A stretch of 32,686 nucleotides of DNA from a virus. The stretch lies in IMG/VR virus record IMGVR_UViG_3300044733_001452, positions 1-32,686 of that record; one strand, given 5' to 3'. Shown piece by piece: positions 13,520-20,548 of the stretch. The notes below the pieces were generated by a model. The model was not told where the DNA came from. It was given only the letters and a program-made list of their open reading frames with translations, and did not search any database. Position 1 is the first letter of the stretch; each line of letters begins with the position of its first letter. The position numbers and the translations under genes are program-made.

Positions 13520-14302
13520 TTATAAGACCCTTATAATGAAAGCAAGTGCATGATATGGAGGTAAGTTTTGGTTTAAACCACTAACACCCTCTGGTGTAAC
13601 AGCAACACTGTGGGAGTGACTTCCATTAGAATTAGTGCCTGCAGCAAATGCTGCTAATCTTTGTCCGTCATTTCCGCCAGATTGTTCCAATTCGGTAACA
13701 TTGCCAGTGTTTGTTACATTAACAATTCCATTATAACCATCTTTTATAGCACCAGCTGAACCTTGGGCAAAACCATATCCGTGATTGTGTGCAGAAGCTG
13801 TATCAGTGATAGATGTGTGTCCGTGAGAAACTACAACAGCATCCGCACTACCACCAGTTTGATTGACACCAACTCCAGGATAAACATTATCTCCTCCACT
13901 GGTAGAACCAACAATAAATTTATCTCTTAGGTCTGGAGTTTTTGTAATTGTTGGTCTTAATGGAGAAGTTGATGGTAAATCAGTTCCATTGCATAGTTGC
14001 CAACCATCTGGTGTCGTAGTTCCAGACCACATAAGAATTGCACCAAGTGGAACTAATGATGATGATGAAGCAAGCTTATCTGCAGTTACAGAGGAATTTG
14101 CAAGTTTATCTGTAGTTACAGAAGAATTTTGAATATGATTAGTTCCGACTGCTCTTTGAGAATTATCACTAGCACTACTTTGTAGTTTAGCAGCAGTTAC
14201 AGCAGAATCATTGATATCATTTGTTGTTACTCCAGAAGTAGCTATTTCTGTTGCACCTATAGAACCCGTAGCTACAAGACCACTTTGTATTTGAGTTGCC
14301 AT
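13520..14302 (-). CDS. tail-collar domain fibre protein
   Basis: 260 residues. The N-terminal 80 are Ser/Thr/Ala-rich with near-repeats (SSVTTDKLANSSVTADKLAS), typical of a fibre shaft. From about 84, PLGAILMWSGTTTPDGWQLC and PDLRDKFIVGS give the phage Tail Collar domain (PF07484), followed by a Gly/His-rich region and the usual end YHALAFIIRVL. Virion tail-fibre tip or collar protein, probably involved in host attachment. A late-type AATAAATA lies 28 nt upstream, fitting a structural gene. It ends next to an early cassette, so it sits as a late island among early genes. Confidence 0.88.
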   Translation of the reverse strand: MATQIQSGLVATGSIGATEIATSGVTTNDINDSAVTAAKLQSSASDNSQRAVGTNHIQNSSVTTDKLANSSVTADKLASSSSLVPLGAILMWSGTTTPDGWQLCNGTDLPSTSPLRPTITKTPDLRDKFIVGSTSGGDNVYPGVGVNQTGGSADAVVVSHGHTSITDTASAHNHGYGFAQGSAGAIKDGYNGIVNVTNTGNVTELEQSGGNDGQRLAAFAAGTNSNGSHSHSVAVTPEGVSGLNQNLPPYHALAFIIRVL

Positions 14303-14329
14303 TATAGTTTTACTTTAATTTCGTAAAAC

Positions 14330-14337
14330 TATTTATT
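14330..14337 (-). promoter_or_regulatory. late promoter (AATAAATA) for the fibre gene
   Basis: AATAAATA on the minus strand, one base from TATAAATA, 28 nt before the fibre ATG and just before the upstream gene's stop. The position and the structural gene downstream make this the most credible late promoter here after 28372. Confidence 0.65.
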
Positions 14338-14339
14338 GA

Positions 14340-14531
14340 TTACTTTGTAGATTCCTTCACAAGGACAACCTCATTATATTGATTTGGATAAACTAAAAGA
14401 CAAACATCCTTTGATTTGTGTTCCATTCTACGAACACAAATTGTAATGTATTTTTCGCAGACAAAATAAACTTTACCGTACATTCCACGATAGTAAACTT
14501 CAATTCCTTCTGCAAATGTTATTCTTGGCAT
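14340..14531 (-). CDS. small hypothetical protein (63 aa)
   Basis: Starts MPRITFAEGIEVYYRGMYGK; alternating pattern of a small beta barrel (VYYRGMYGKVYFVCEKYITI), perhaps SH3-like. I recall near-identical short proteins in other T4-like cyanophages, unverified. Function unknown. Confidence 0.72.
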   Translation of the reverse strand: MPRITFAEGIEVYYRGMYGKVYFVCEKYITICVRRMEHKSKDVCLLVYPNQYNEVVLVKESTK

Positions 14532-14552
14532 TTGAACTAATTTAATTCAAGA

Positions 14553-14711
14553 CTATTTAATTTCATTACTTGGAGGATGTTTCAGTCTTTCAATACCCAC
14601 TGCTTTATCATAAATATCAAACATTTTCTTATCACGTTTGATTAGAAATGCGTTCCATCCAAGAATAGCAATAAAAGCAAGAAAGATGTAAGTAATAGTT
14701 TTAGAATTCAT
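14553..14711 (-). CDS. single-pass membrane protein (52 aa)
   Basis: Found between larger frames. MNSKTITYIFLAFIAILGWN starts a membrane helix (about 5-24) followed by a basic KRDKK stop-transfer stretch and a hydrophilic tail ending HPPSNEIK. TATAAATT lies 10 nt upstream. Possibly an inner-membrane peptide; role unknown. Confidence 0.65.
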   Translation of the reverse strand: MNSKTITYIFLAFIAILGWNAFLIKRDKKMFDIYDKAVGIERLKHPPSNEIK

Positions 14712-14729
14712 TTCAAATAAAATTTATAT

Positions 14730-15128
14730 TTACTTATACAAATATTGCCCACTCCAATCAGCACGTTGATACATTTCCTCACGAGACTTATCATCAAGAA
14801 GGTTGTACCGAATACCTTTGGCAGGTGCTTTCCACGATGCTGGTTTATAAACATCAGCAGTCTCTTTATCTACAAAGAGATGAACGTGACTTTGATTATA
14901 ATCTCTCATTATAATCTTATGGTACTTGCGAAGAGTATTGATATAAAACTCTGGAACATCTTCACCTTCACAAAGTTTATCAATTTGCTCTTGATGATAT
15001 TCTACATTCTCACCTTTTTCAATGTATTTGCGGTGATTATCAATACGATGCGATTGATAGTTAGTGCGAAGAACCTCACAAAGAGTTTGAGTGTATTGAA
15101 GAACCTTATCAGCAGTCGCAGTAGTCAT
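14730..15128 (-). CDS. conserved-looking phage hypothetical protein (132 aa)
   Basis: The C-terminal block DKETADVYKPASWKAPAKGI followed by RYNLLD and a closing ADWSGQYLYK looks like a conserved phage/bacterial signature of unknown role. The N-terminal half is helical and basic. ATGA overlap with the 41-aa gene upstream. Confidence 0.75.
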   Translation of the reverse strand: MTTATADKVLQYTQTLCEVLRTNYQSHRIDNHRKYIEKGENVEYHQEQIDKLCEGEDVPEFYINTLRKYHKIIMRDYNQSHVHLFVDKETADVYKPASWKAPAKGIRYNLLDDKSREEMYQRADWSGQYLYK

Positions 15129-15250
15129 TTGAAGTTCAGTTTGTTTTTGAGATGTTGAAGTGCTTGCTTGCGGGATTTAAGTTTTCCCTTACAAGTTCCT
15201 TTAGTATTCTTTTGTTTTCCTGAGTTATGTTGCCAATTTGGGGTAGTCAT
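15125..15250 (-). CDS. small basic protein (41 aa)
   Basis: Found in a gap. MTTPNWQHNSGKQKNTKGTC then a Lys-rich helix ending HLKNKLNFK. Strong purine-rich ribosome site (AAGGAAAGGAG) against the ATG and ATGA at its end. Likely binds nucleic acid. Confidence 0.68.
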   Translation of the reverse strand: MTTPNWQHNSGKQKNTKGTCKGKLKSRKQALQHLKNKLNFK

Positions 15251-15261
15251 CTCCTTTCCTT

Positions 15262-15331
15262 GGTATGAACCTATTATAGGGCATCAGGGAGGTCTGTGGG
15301 GGTTTATTGTGCCACTAGAAGAAGTGGCACA
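15262..15331 (-). promoter_or_regulatory. promoter/stem-loop cassette
   Basis: Perfect stem-loop TGTGCCACT-agaaga-AGTGGCACA (15308-15331), CACAGACCTCCC box, -10 TATAAT (15273-15278) inside the palindrome CCTATTATAGG. The upstream HNH gene stops one base before the hairpin. Confidence 0.75.
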
Positions 15332-15808
15332 TCAACTATAGCAATACTCTTTCCACTCAGGAACATTTGCTCTATCTAAAGAAAATAACATTTTATTAAA
15401 TGGTTTCTTTGGAATAGTTTGAAGAATCATATTAGTATCTTCAAGTAGTTTGTTGCCTTTTCTCATATTACAAGGCATACAAGCAACCACAAGATTTTCC
15501 CAAGTATCTTCACCACCACGAGAACGTGGAATAATATGGTCGATAGTTAATTCTCTTGTCGAACCACAATACTGACACTTATGCCCATCACGTTTATAAA
15601 TCATAGTTCGTGATGGTTTGGTTTGCATTAGTTTTTCATATGGTAACTTAATATAATTTACCAATCGAATCACTCTCTTACCGAGTGCTTGTGCTTTATT
15701 TTTCATAAGAAGCACAATTGCTCTTTTCCAATTACAAAAGTTAAGAGGTTCAAAACTTGCGTTTAGAACAAGTATGGTTTGGTATGGTTCAAGTTTTAGA
15801 TAGTCCAT
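15332..15808 (-). CDS. HNH endonuclease, cyanobacterial type
   Basis: 158 residues. N-terminal VLNASFEPLNFCNWKRAIVL and the HNH core with CQYC (78-81), LTIDHIIPRSRGGEDTWENL (87-106) and ACMPCNMRKGN (109-119) match a chromosomal HNH protein widespread in cyanobacteria and copied in cyanophages. CxxC pairs, catalytic D-H and the final N are intact. It may not be a homing enzyme; role in DNA processing is unknown. TATAAATT lies 14 nt upstream and a 17-bp hairpin just before it. Confidence 0.88.
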   Translation of the reverse strand: MDYLKLEPYQTILVLNASFEPLNFCNWKRAIVLLMKNKAQALGKRVIRLVNYIKLPYEKLMQTKPSRTMIYKRDGHKCQYCGSTRELTIDHIIPRSRGGEDTWENLVVACMPCNMRKGNKLLEDTNMILQTIPKKPFNKMLFSLDRANVPEWKEYCYS

Positions 15809-15821
15809 CGACCTTTATATG

Positions 15822-15829
15822 AATTTATA
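15822..15829 (-). promoter_or_regulatory. late-type promoter element (TATAAATT)
   Basis: TATAAATT on the minus strand, one base from the late consensus, 14 nt before the HNH ATG. AAAGG lies between, so a late RNA would have a very short leader. Confidence 0.45.
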
Positions 15830-15832
15830 AGT

Positions 15833-15895
15833 GAACAGATTTTAACTCTTTTATTATCTAGATGTCAAATAACAAATCAGAGTTAAAACCTGTTC
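15833..15895. terminator. 17-bp inverted repeat, probable terminator
   Basis: Arms 15833-15849 and 15879-15895 (GAACAG.TTTTAACTCT) pair with one mismatch around a 29-nt loop. TTTTT follows on the plus side only, so it looks like a plus-strand terminator, yet the genes on both sides are on the minus strand. It may stop or stabilise the 15902 transcript. Confidence 0.55.
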
Positions 15896-15901
15896 TTTTT
15901 A

Positions 15902-16120
15902 TCAGAGAGCAGTCACAGCACCATCAACATCAGTCAGAGACACATAACCATCATCATCAACTGCTTGAGTGTAGTTCTCAAGAACAGTAGAATCATAATT
16001 ATCCAGTGCTTCTACGAGTTCAGCACCAGTTTCTGCTTTCGTGATATTTACAATCAGTTGAGCACCAGCAGGATTGGTATCAACGAGTTCAGCAGCAAGA
16101 GCAACCAGTTTGGCAGACAT
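15902..16120 (-). CDS. small acidic hypothetical protein (72 aa)
   Basis: Starts MSAKLVALAAELVDTNPAGA; Ala/Val/Asp-rich, probably a compact helical fold, ending DVDGAVTAL. Directly downstream of three tRNAs on the minus strand. Function unknown. Confidence 0.7.
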   Translation of the reverse strand: MSAKLVALAAELVDTNPAGAQLIVNITKAETGAELVEALDNYDSTVLENYTQAVDDDGYVSLTDVDGAVTAL

Positions 16121-16163
16121 TATAATAAAAGCAAGGTGAATGTTTGGGTATTGTTATACCCAA

Positions 16164-16236
16164 TGGAAATAACTGGACTTGAACCAGTGGTCTTTCGATT
16201 ATCAGTCGAATGCTTTACCAACTAAGCTATATTTCC
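16164..16236 (-). tRNA. tRNA-Ile (GAT)
   Basis: Acceptor GGAAATA/TATTTCC, anticodon arm TTCGA-CTGATAA-TCGAA giving GAT, T arm with GTTCAAG, discriminator A. No CCA encoded. Confidence 0.93.
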
Positions 16237-16239
16237 AGA

Positions 16240-16311
16240 TGGGTTATGTTGGATTTGAACCAACGACTAATCGGTTAAAAGCCGAATACTCTATCACTGA
16301 GTTAATAACCC
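16240..16311 (-). tRNA. tRNA-Lys (TTT)
   Basis: Acceptor GGGTTAT/ATAACCC, anticodon loop CTTTTAA giving TTT, T loop GTTCAAATC, discriminator A. Three nucleotides from tRNA-Ile. Confidence 0.93.
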
Positions 16312-16315
16312 GAGG

Positions 16316-16404
16316 CGGAAGTGGTTGGATTTGAACCAACGGATGCCCTAAAGAACATCGGGAGATTAGCAATCTCCTGCATTAAACCACTCTGCCACAC
16401 TTCC
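16316..16404 (-). tRNA. tRNA-Ser (GCT)
   Basis: Acceptor GGAAGTG/CACTTCC, anticodon loop TTGCTAA giving GCT, long variable arm as expected for serine, discriminator G. Confidence 0.92.
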
Positions 16405-16414
16405 AAAAAAGAAA

Positions 16415-16558
16415 TTAAACACCCAAAGGATATTCAATTTCAATTTCATCTTCGTCAGGAAGACCAAGTTGAAGACTAATGTAGTCTTCATAATCAACAC
16501 CGAGAAACTTTTTAGCAAAGTCCTCGTAATCATCGTGAAGAACGCAAGTGTCAATCAT
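16415..16558 (-). CDS. small acidic protein (47 aa)
   Basis: Found upstream of the tRNAs. MIDTCVLHDDYEDFAKKFLG then an acidic end (LPDEDEIEIEYPLGV). AAGGAGG lies 5 nt before this ATG; an adjacent ATG 3 nt earlier is possible. Expressed from the 16.58-kb cassette and probably cotranscribed with the three tRNAs. Confidence 0.7.
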   Translation of the reverse strand: MIDTCVLHDDYEDFAKKFLGVDYEDYISLQLGLPDEDEIEIEYPLGV

Positions 16559-16574
16559 CATAACCTCCTTGACT

Positions 16575-16643
16575 TGATGAATACATCATAGCATGGTCAG
16601 GACCGTTTGGAAAGTGTTGTGTGCCACCTAAAAAAGTGTCACA
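16575..16643 (-). promoter_or_regulatory. promoter/stem-loop cassette
   Basis: Hairpin TGTGCCAC/GTGTCACA (16620-16643, one mismatch), -10 TATGAT (16585-16590) after a TGAC-CATGC stretch, and dyad TGATG-aata-CATCA (16575-16588). The stop of the 16639 gene lies inside the hairpin. Confidence 0.72.
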
Positions 16644-16869
16644 AGGTCTCAACGTCCTCCAGCAATTCTGGATTGTATTCTTTTACTTCTGTGATGAGTT
16701 CTTCATCATTATACTCATTGAGATTGGAAACAAGAGTATCATAAACAAAACACTCCATTGTCTTCATATCCATTGAATCCATTATTTGTTGTGCATAATC
16801 TTCAATGAGTTTTTCACGATTGAGAGACATTTTGTTAAACTCCAAGATTTCTTTGTAAAGGTCAGTCAT
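16639..16869 (-). CDS. hypothetical protein (76 aa)
   Basis: ATG 16869 overlaps the previous stop (TTGATGA). Starts MTDLYKEILEFNKMSLNREK; helical and acidic, ending NPELLEDVETL. Function unknown. Confidence 0.7.
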   Translation of the reverse strand: MTDLYKEILEFNKMSLNREKLIEDYAQQIMDSMDMKTMECFVYDTLVSNLNEYNDEELITEVKEYNPELLEDVETL

Positions 16870-17090
16870 CAAACAGCATCAATTTCAGCAAGTTTCTTTT
16901 GCTTTCGCAAATCAGTGATAATCATTTGAAGTTCAGCAATATCTTCATACAGAACTTCTGCTTCATCAGCAAGATTTTCGTATTGAAATGAAGACCTTGC
17001 TTTCTTCATTTGCTTGAGAAGTTTATCATACTTCTTCTTTGCTTCTTTGAGTTCTTTTTCGTAATCTTGAATAGACTTTGAGTAATTCAT
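16869..17090 (-). CDS. coiled-coil protein (73 aa)
   Basis: MNYSKSIQDYEKELKEAKKK then heptad-like Leu/Lys/Glu pattern through about residue 65; a single long coiled coil. Function unknown. ATGA overlap with the 43-aa membrane protein. Confidence 0.72.
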   Translation of the reverse strand: MNYSKSIQDYEKELKEAKKKYDKLLKQMKKARSSFQYENLADEAEVLYEDIAELQMIITDLRKQKKLAEIDAV

Positions 17091-17218
17091 TTGTTGAAAG
17101 GAGAATTGAAATAACTACGAAAAACAGTAATAAGAATAACAAAAGTAAAAATAAGACCACCCAAACCAGCAATAGTAGTCCCATCACCAGTGAAATTGTA
17201 AGTTGAAATCTGGTTCAT
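17087..17218 (-). CDS. single-pass membrane protein (43 aa)
   Basis: Found in a gap. MNQISTYNFTGDGTTIAGLG leads into a helix GGLIFTFVILITVFRSYF (about 20-37) and a short tail. First gene after the promoter at 17241. Role unknown. Confidence 0.68.
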   Translation of the reverse strand: MNQISTYNFTGDGTTIAGLGGLIFTFVILITVFRSYFNSPFNK

Positions 17219-17240
17219 CGTTTGATTGATTTACTCCGTA

Positions 17241-17299
17241 ATCATAGCACAAAAAAGGGGCACTTGCAACCGTCAATAGACAGTTCGGCAAGTGTCCCC
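17241..17299 (-). terminator. rho-independent terminator overlapping the next promoter
   Basis: Arms GCAAGTGTCCCC/GGGGCACTTGC (one bulge, 17257-17299) followed on the minus strand by TTTTTT. The 3' arm contains TTGCAA (17264-17269), which with 17 bp and TATGAT (17241-17246) forms the promoter of the 17087 operon. The stop of the 17273 gene is in the loop. Confidence 0.85.
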
Positions 17300-17500
17300 A
17301 CCAGAAAGACCAATGTTTTCTGAAATGGCATAGCACAAATTACCGTGCAAATCGTAATCAAGTTGTCCCATTTTATCTACTACTGCATCAGAAATCATTT
17401 GAATAAGAAACCCAATCCATCGTTCATCGTTGTAGATATATTCTACAACTTCTGGTGCAAGTGCAGCAGCAATTTTATTCAGAGACTTAGCAGAAATCAT
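17273..17500 (-). CDS. hypothetical protein (75 aa)
   Basis: MISAKSLNKIAAALAPEVVE, amphipathic helices, ending SGGDTCRTVY inside the terminator hairpin. ATGA overlap with the upstream membrane protein. Function unknown. Confidence 0.7.
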   Translation of the reverse strand: MISAKSLNKIAAALAPEVVEYIYNDERWIGFLIQMISDAVVDKMGQLDYDLHGNLCYAISENIGLSGGDTCRTVY

Positions 17501-17751
17501 TGGTCGGTAGAAGTATAAAAAACAAAATCAACAACACGATTGCTGTTTGTCTTAACACTATTTACAATAGTTTCACCATTATCCAACCACCACAGTTGTG
17601 CAACAGTAGCAAAATAAGAAACTACACCAACAACAATCGCACAAATCGTAGCAACAACAAAGATGATGCTTTCACCAAACTTCACATAATCAATCTTCTG
17701 TAGATTACCATAAAGGTCATCAGCAGGAGGAAATCCAAGTGTTGAGTTCAT
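17497..17751 (-). CDS. membrane protein (84 aa)
   Basis: ATG 17751 gives MNSTLGFPPADDLYGNLQKI; the open frame runs to a TTG at 17787. A hydrophobic stretch (about 29-56, SIIFVVATICAIVVGVVSYF and on) is long enough for one or two helices. Likely inner or thylakoid membrane; role unknown. Confidence 0.68.
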   Translation of the reverse strand: MNSTLGFPPADDLYGNLQKIDYVKFGESIIFVVATICAIVVGVVSYFATVAQLWWLDNGETIVNSVKTNSNRVVDFVFYTSTDQ

Positions 17752-17797
17752 TTTAATAAAGAAAAAGAATTGTGGTCTCTGTCTCAACCACCCTTTA

Positions 17798-17855
17798 AGA
17801 ATACCACAGTTTATGGTCTGTGCTCTTTTACTGTGCCACTAGAACAAGTGGCACA
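17798..17855 (-). promoter_or_regulatory. promoter/stem-loop cassette
   Basis: Perfect stem-loop TGTGCCACT-agaaca-AGTGGCACA (17832-17855), GAGCACAGACC box, -10 TATTCT (17798-17803). Hairpin identical to the 7.2-kb cassette. Confidence 0.75.
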
Positions 17856-17858
17856 CGA

Positions 17859-18053
17859 CTATGGAGTGGGGTCATAATAAACAATCTCTTCCAGTGCAGG
17901 AAGAATTTCATATTGAATAGTTTCCAAATGAGTTCCAATAATAGTCATATCCATCTCGTGAAGTTTATTTTCACGTTCTACAACTTCTTTGAGAATCTTG
18001 TATGCTTTTTCGATTTCAGCATAAGAATAGATGATTTTGGATTCCATTACCAT
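17859..18053 (-). CDS. coiled-coil-like hypothetical protein (64 aa)
   Basis: Helical with Glu/Lys heptads (YAEIEKAYKILKEVVERENK). GAGG precedes the ATG at 18053; ATG 18047 is possible. Overlaps the upstream stop. Confidence 0.68.
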   Translation of the reverse strand: MVMESKIIYSYAEIEKAYKILKEVVERENKLHEMDMTIIGTHLETIQYEILPALEEIVYYDPTP

Positions 18054-18310
18054 TCACCTCGTTGAATCATAATTTTTTTAATTTCAGTATATATAAACTT
18101 CTTTAGTTTTTCGTCGTTTGTACTTTCAAAAGCAGCATACAATCTCTTTAGATAGTCTTCTTGTTTTGTGATATTCACAACTTTAACATTTGTGACACCA
18201 ATATCACGCATAGAAGAACCTGCTTTTGTTTTTGCTCTTCCAAAATTGCCAGTTACATTACCTTGAGTACGAAGTTTAGGTTTGATTTTAGAAAGATTAG
18301 AGTAAATCAT
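18047..18310 (-). CDS. small basic hypothetical protein (87 aa)
   Basis: MIYSNLSKIKPKLRTQGNVT; basic N-terminal half (GRAKTKAGSSMRD) and a helical C-terminal half (YLKRLYAAFESTNDEKLKKF). Probable nucleic-acid binder. ATG 18310 used; a TTG one codon upstream is also open. Confidence 0.7.
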   Translation of the reverse strand: MIYSNLSKIKPKLRTQGNVTGNFGRAKTKAGSSMRDIGVTNVKVVNITKQEDYLKRLYAAFESTNDEKLKKFIYTEIKKIMIQRGEW

Positions 18311-18322
18311 CAATCAGGTCAT

Positions 18323-18354
18323 TGATACAAGTATCATAGCACCTACTCTGGTGC
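18323..18354 (-). promoter_or_regulatory. promoter with start-site dyad and stem-loop
   Basis: Stem-loop GCACC-N6-GGTGC (18339-18354), -10 TATGAT (18333-18338), dyad TGATAC-aa-GTATCA (18323-18336). No clear -35. Overlaps the end of the 18343 gene. Confidence 0.6.
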
Positions 18355-18528
18355 TTTGGGGGGTACAGGGGACACTTTCGCATCTGGTCCCTTGACCTCA
18401 ACAAATAACCTATTCAATATATCATCACAAACTTGATATGATTTAGATGTTAAACCAACTTTATTCATTTGATATAATCTTACAGCATTATAGATAATCT
18501 TTTTTTCTTCTAAATTAAATTCAGTCAT
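18343..18528 (-). CDS. small hypothetical protein (61 aa)
   Basis: MTEFNLEEKKIIYNAVRLYQ; helical. The Pro-rich end (KVSPVPPKAPE) is encoded by the downstream promoter region and is probably a read-through tail. Function unknown. Confidence 0.65.
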   Translation of the reverse strand: MTEFNLEEKKIIYNAVRLYQMNKVGLTSKSYQVCDDILNRLFVEVKGPDAKVSPVPPKAPE

Positions 18529-18844
18529 CTAACTCCACATCTTTCACAAGGTCTTTGAGATTATTAACAAAATCTTCATCCATAGGAATCAGTTTCTCTT
18601 CACCTCTATCAATTCTATCGCACATTTCCATAAGGTACTCAAGAAACTCTTTTGGTAAAGTTTCATCCATATTGATAGAACACCAGAACCAATTATAACA
18701 TTCTTCATATGGGTCGTCAGTTTTTAGAAGAGCATAGTCCTTATAGTTTCCACTAATAAGGTCTCTCCACATCTTGAAGTTGTTCCACATCTCCCTCCAA
18801 CCAGTTTGAAAGCAGTGTCCGAAATAATACTCAAACCAATTCAT
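18521..18844 (-). CDS. hypothetical protein (107 aa)
   Basis: Trp- and Tyr-rich N-terminus (MNWFEYYFGHCFQTGWREMW) and an acidic C-terminus. Soluble and helical by appearance. No family recognised. Confidence 0.72.
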   Translation of the reverse strand: MNWFEYYFGHCFQTGWREMWNNFKMWRDLISGNYKDYALLKTDDPYEECYNWFWCSINMDETLPKEFLEYLMEMCDRIDRGEEKLIPMDEDFVNNLKDLVKDVELDD

Positions 18845-19386
18845 CAGTGCTCTACCATTCCCTGAAGATACCTTATCGTATCATCCATACGGGCATCAGT
18901 CAAGTGTGCTGCAGGATTGAACCCAAGATGTGTATTATGTTGATTCAACCAGTGTATCATAAGTTCTTCATCACCACCCACAAGAACATACAAATACTTA
19001 TAGAGTTGTAGTAGTTTCAGTGGTTCAATGTCACCCAAAGGCATATGGAGAGCATTTGCTGCTTTTGTTGCTTTTTCTTTTAGAAATTCTTCATCAGTCA
19101 AACGAGCAATCAGTTCTTGTCGTTTTTGTTCTTTGAGTTTCTCTTCTTCTTTTTGTTTCAACATACTCACAAAAGTATCCATTAGATAGTCAAAAGAACA
19201 ACCAGAATTATACCAATTACTTTCACATTCTTTAGTGATAAAGGTTGTTTCATCAAAGTTATTGGTATAAAGTTCATAGAACCTGATTTTGTAATCACCA
19301 TCCGTATCTTCCTTCACATCATAAGAAAGACCAAGTTGAGTTGCGTAAGTGAAAAGTTCAAGAAGGTCAGTTGTGGAAACAGTCAT
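18844..19386 (-). CDS. protein with MbcA/ParS/Xre antitoxin-like C-terminal domain
   Basis: 180 residues. N-terminal about 1-75 is an unrecognised alpha/beta region, 75-100 a charged coil, and about 138-178 (GGDEELMIHWLNQHNTHLGF then NPAAHL..ARMDDTIRYLQGM) follows the toxin-binding domain pattern of MbcA/ParS/Xre antitoxins: a WLN...LG.NP turn and a final helix. No RES-type toxin is beside it. It could neutralise a host toxin or use the fold for another purpose. TGATG-type junction with the 18521 gene. Confidence 0.55.
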   Translation of the reverse strand: MTVSTTDLLELFTYATQLGLSYDVKEDTDGDYKIRFYELYTNNFDETTFITKECESNWYNSGCSFDYLMDTFVSMLKQKEEEKLKEQKRQELIARLTDEEFLKEKATKAANALHMPLGDIEPLKLLQLYKYLYVLVGGDEELMIHWLNQHNTHLGFNPAAHLTDARMDDTIRYLQGMVEH

Positions 19387-19415
19387 CAGGTGTCTGTGTG
19401 TATGAGAGTATTATA

Positions 19416-19700
19416 TCAAATGGAATGAGGATAAGTTATTTCGGTAAAAGGAAGAGTTTCCAGTTCTTCATCAGTAAATTGAATGCCATCATCAAGTCGT
19501 GCTTCATTTTTATAGAGATAGAACTGCTTGAAATTCACAACAGTTCCTCTCAAATCACCATCTCCATCTACTTGATAAACAAGAACATCACAATACTTAT
19601 TCCTATCATAAGTCAGGATTGTTGCCTTACGAATAGGTGCTTTTTCTCCCTCAACATCACCATAAGATGGAATAGGATAATCAGTAAAGGCATCAAGCAT
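19416..19700 (-). CDS. hypothetical protein (94 aa)
   Basis: The frame is open to 19739 but that part covers the -10 box; ATG 19700 has AAAGGAACTCCAA before it, the leader also used at 21439. Starts MLDAFTDYPIPSYGDVEGEK; beta-rich middle. Function unknown. Confidence 0.7.
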   Translation of the reverse strand: MLDAFTDYPIPSYGDVEGEKAPIRKATILTYDRNKYCDVLVYQVDGDGDLRGTVVNFKQFYLYKNEARLDDGIQFTDEELETLPFTEITYPHSI

Positions 19701-19715
19701 TTGGAGTTCCTTTGT

Positions 19716-19790
19716 GTATGAGAGTATCATACCACCCACAGAGGCACCCAGAGCATCCCCTGTGCCAGTTCATCAAGTGTCCTCACCCAA
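19716..19790 (-). promoter_or_regulatory. promoter with dyad and diverged stem-loop element
   Basis: -10 TATGAT (19726-19731) with dyad GTATGA-N5-TCATAC (19716-19732). Upstream element TGTGCCAGTTCATCAAGTGTCC is a diverged copy of the common hairpin and supplies the stop of the 19773 gene. Confidence 0.6.
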
Positions 19791-19925
19791 GTTCTTATAA
19801 ATCGCATCCATCCATATCTTATCAAAATATTTCCTGTCTTCATCAGTAATCATATTTGCTCTCATATACTCTTCAAGTGTGATGTTATTATCATCCAAGA
19901 ACTTTTGGAGTTCTTCAATAGTCAT
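19773..19925 (-). CDS. small acidic hypothetical protein (50 aa)
   Basis: ATG 19925 overlaps the previous stop (ATGACTATTGA). MTIEELQKFLDDNNITLEEY; helical. Ends GEDT within the cassette element. Confidence 0.65.
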   Translation of the reverse strand: MTIEELQKFLDDNNITLEEYMRANMITDEDRKYFDKIWMDAIYKNLGEDT

Positions 19926-20175
19926 CCAAAGAAACCTCAAAGGTAATTCTAGCACCAGTAGTATTGATATACTTATGTCCCATTTCCATATTCATACTTA
20001 CCACCTGTGCCTCACCATTTTTGATTTTTTCTGCTACTTGTTGAAAAGATGCTTTCAAGTCATCAAGGTCATAAGATTTAAGTTTTGATAGTTTTGGTTT
20101 CTCTACTGGTTTTGGAGGTTCTGGTGGTTTTGGATTGTAGAGTTCATTATATTTTTCTATGAGTGGGTTAGTCAT
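19915..20175 (-). CDS. Pro-rich hypothetical protein (86 aa)
   Basis: MTNPLIEKYNELYNPKPPEP, a Pro/Lys-rich linker (15-30), then a helix and a beta-like end. Could be a partner-binding peptide. ATGA overlap upstream. Confidence 0.7.
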   Translation of the reverse strand: MTNPLIEKYNELYNPKPPEPPKPVEKPKLSKLKSYDLDDLKASFQQVAEKIKNGEAQVVSMNMEMGHKYINTTGARITFEVSLDDY

Positions 20176-20375
20176 CCTCCCAAATCTCCACTCACTACAA
20201 TAGGTTCTACATCACCACAGACAACTTCTGCGTTCATTTGTTCCATAATAATAGACACCTTATCCATAACTCTTTCTCTGGTTTCTTGTGTCCAAATGCT
20301 ATTTCCAACGACACTCAAACTTTTATAAAGAGTATTATGGATTACCATAAGGTCTGCTGCTGATAGTTTAGTCAT
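20172..20375 (-). CDS. small hypothetical protein (67 aa)
   Basis: MTKLSAADLMVIHNTLYKSL; two helices then a beta-like tail. ATGA overlaps at both ends. Function unknown. Confidence 0.7.
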   Translation of the reverse strand: MTKLSAADLMVIHNTLYKSLSVVGNSIWTQETRERVMDKVSIIMEQMNAEVVCGDVEPIVVSGDLGG

Positions 20376-20506
20376 TCCTCATCCCCAATATTTCCCCAAC
20401 GATGAAGTGCTTCACGAATAGTATTTCTAACTTCGGGATAAAGATTGTAATACCCTCCAATCTCATCCCAAAGTTCATCAATTTGTTCGTCGGTTGGTTC
20501 AGTCAT
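20372..20506 (-). CDS. small acidic protein (44 aa)
   Basis: Found in a gap. MTEPTDEQIDELWDEIGGYY, ending HRWGNIGDEE. Its first 7 nt and the 24 nt before it belong to a 31-nt direct repeat shared with the 20549 gene start. ATGA overlap at its end. Confidence 0.68.
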   Translation of the reverse strand: MTEPTDEQIDELWDEIGGYYNLYPEVRNTIREALHRWGNIGDEE

Positions 20507-20508
20507 AA

Positions 20509-20547
20509 TCAATAATCAACTCCTTCTGTTTTTTCAATTTCAGTCAT
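20509..20547 (-). CDS. possible 12-codon mini-ORF
   Basis: ATG with GAGGTAAAG upstream, reading MTEIEKTEGVDY then TGA two nucleotides before the next ATG. Could be a leader peptide coupling translation of the 20372 gene. Size makes it uncertain. Confidence 0.35.
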   Translation of the reverse strand: MTEIEKTEGVDY

Positions 20548-20548
20548 T

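Noticed and set aside
16366-16554. 62-codon minus-strand frame ending in a tRNA
   Set aside because: It runs into tRNA-Ser and is out of frame with the 47-aa gene, which has a perfect Shine-Dalgarno.
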